From: Ephemerocybe angulata
Taxonomy: Eukaryota; Basidiomycota; Agaricomycetes; Agaricales; Psathyrellaceae
Reading direction: 5' to 3'
Assembly: GCA_013368325.1 (NCBI GenBank)
Contig: JAACJK010000060.1
Coordinates: forward strand, 62,001 to 126,000
Length of the DNA stretch: 64,000 nucleotides
Below are positions 62,661 through 64,000 of the stretch, piece after piece (positions within the stretch are counted from its first letter, which is position 1; every line of letters begins with the position of its first letter). The notes under the pieces were generated by a model, which did not search any database, had not been told where the DNA came from, and worked only from the letters and a program-made list of their open reading frames with translations. The position numbers were made by a program, and so were the translations under genes.

Positions 62661-62832
62661 CTCGGCAAGATTCAAATTGACACGGATATCAGAGTTCACT
62701 CCATCCAGCTCCATCCGCGCTCTGGGTAGCGGATGGGAGCGCATGGCTTATTTCTTCGAGTGGGACGCGATTGGGACGCGACGTTCCGTTGTATGCGATG
62801 CCCAAGGTGCATTTGATGTCGAGTTGGCTATG
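62661..62832 (+). repeat. SZF upstream repeat R1, copy 3
   Basis: Aligns with 14671-14830 (cctcggcaagattcaaattg, ttcactccatcc, gttccgttgtatgcgatg). Copies 2 and 3 are in tandem upstream of SZF-E. Confidence 0.75.
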
Positions 62833-63549
62833 TACCCATGCGCAAGAGCGGCACGGTCTCTGTGATTGGCAATCCGATCGCATACGGGTATCGGCGCATG
62901 CGCCAATCACTGTTGAAAGATGTGAGGTCACCCTGGAAACGAAATTTCCGGGATTTCCGCCGGATGAGCTGGATAAAACTCAGGTATGGATATAATCTAA
63001 GCCGAAAGTCCTGGTGCCAACTTGCTCTCCCAGAAACACATACTGCTGACCTTTACCCATGGTGACTAGATTGGGTTGGAGAAAGTTAAGCATGCCCGGG
63101 TGATATGGTAAGTAAGAAGAAGTTCTACTCGACACGCGAATGCCGCTGACACAGAGAACCTGCCACGGGCGCCTATTTCATATGATCGAAGATATGAGCA
63201 GCGGCGATATATTATAGATATATTGCTGAGGTCCTCTGAAGAGCTGTAATCGAATAGATACGAGCAACATCACTTGAATGGGTGGAGCTCCATCGGGGCG
63301 TATGAGTTCGGGCGGTGTTCGTATTGCAACACAGGGGACCATCTCATCGAAATCGTCTCTGGGATTAATCATTAGGGTGATCGATCCCGCTCCTGCAATG
63401 ATATCGGTTTATTGTCCAATGTTCATCGTGATTGTAGGGAGCCCATAACCATGAGAAACGCTGAGGAAGGGAGGAGCGTATTCGAGCAAGGGATGGAGAC
63501 ACCGGGATCCCCTCCAGCCTTTCCCTTGATTGTAAAGCGTGTAATTTAT
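62833..63549. other. Gene-empty stretch
   Basis: No supported gene, RNA or repeat is seen. Confidence 0.4.
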
Positions 63550-64000
63550 CCGCGATTTGCACTGGAGGCTAGGCGCATTATGTGAGGCTTAGACTGGCTT
63601 AGAGGACCTCAATTATTCCCTCTGGAAGTCTTGACAATCCTAAATATCTAACCCTGTTGTCCAATTCGCAGCGAGGCGCTCGAGAACCTGGGAATGTGGA
63701 CCACGAGACGGCATAGGGGCCGCGATCAATCAATTTACCATGTTCATCAATGGCCTGCCTTTCTCCCGACGTCGACCTTGCGCCGACCCCACCCAACGCA
63801 CATCCTTCTTCTGCCCATGCGCCGAGTCTACACCTCATCTCTGGGCTCGTACCACCTACCGATGAGAGGACGATGCGACACAATCGGTCTCCGTTGACTC
63901 CACCGTTGACTCCAGGCGCGCGGAAGAACACGGCGATGGACGGTTGAGCGTCCTCAGCAAGGACATCGGCATCCTCGCCCGCGATATCCACTCGGAAAGC
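63550..64000. repeat. Dispersed repeat R2, copy 2 (cut by window end)
   Basis: Aligns with 21781-22170, sharing gacgtcgaccttgcgc and other blocks. It runs to the end of the window, so the right border is unknown. Confidence 0.65.

Overview
The window looks like a gene-poor, transposon-rich piece of a filamentous fungal genome, most likely a basidiomycete (Agaricomycetes). The evidence is: spliceosomal introns of about 45-90 bp with GTAAGT/GTACGT-type donors, TATAAAAG boxes 50-100 bp upstream of start codons, a multi-exon heme-thiolate peroxygenase, an intron-containing tRNA-Ser, intron-bearing HSP60 relics, and chromodomain Gypsy, Copia and APE-type non-LTR retrotransposons. No species is claimed.

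Layout. 1-5.8 kb: no recognisable gene; it holds a cluster of spaced direct repeats and small repeats. 5.8-12.2 kb: a decayed non-LTR retrotransposon (ORF1, endonuclease, reverse transcriptase) split by an antisense, truncated Copia element. 12.2-34.1 kb: the host-gene zone. It holds a multi-exon unspecific-peroxygenase-like gene, an acetyltransferase (maltose/NodL type), tRNA-Ser(CGA), a proline-rich hypothetical gene, a small secreted protein gene and two duplicated HSP60 pseudogenes. It also holds most members of a family of very small genes that encode secreted C2H2 zinc-finger proteins, here called SZF-A to SZF-F; SZF-E lies at 62 kb. 34.16-59.81 kb: one nested block of retroelements. Element 1 (Gypsy-type, + strand, 289-bp identical LTRs, 4-bp TSD GCGA) carries element 2 (chromodomain Gypsy, - strand, 631-bp LTRs, 5-bp TSD GTGGT) after its pol gene. 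Element 2 carries, inside pol, element 3: a non-autonomous LTR element with 1,067-bp LTRs, TSD ACGG and no recognisable gag or pol. The 5' LTR of element 2 is broken twice, by a 2.7-kb unit related to the inside of element 3 (TSD TTC) and by a 503-bp hAT-like MITE with a tRNA-like core (TSD GTCACGAT). 59.8-64 kb: SZF-E plus dispersed repeats.

The most interesting material is the SZF family. Each member has a signal-peptide exon ending at an AH(x)D-type boundary and a middle exon with an STR(D/E)L(I/M) helix followed by a CxxC half-finger. In SZF-A, D and E a last short exon supplies the H-x4-H half. All introns are phase 0, and SZF-A has gained a second finger by duplicating an intron plus the flanking finger pieces. 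Other strong observations are in-frame -1 slippery heptamers at the end of both Gypsy gag genes, three covarying hairpins in the leader of element 3, and an extra ORF between pol and the 3' LTR of the chromodomain element.

All calls come from reading the sequence. Homology statements rest on recognised motifs; no database search was run.
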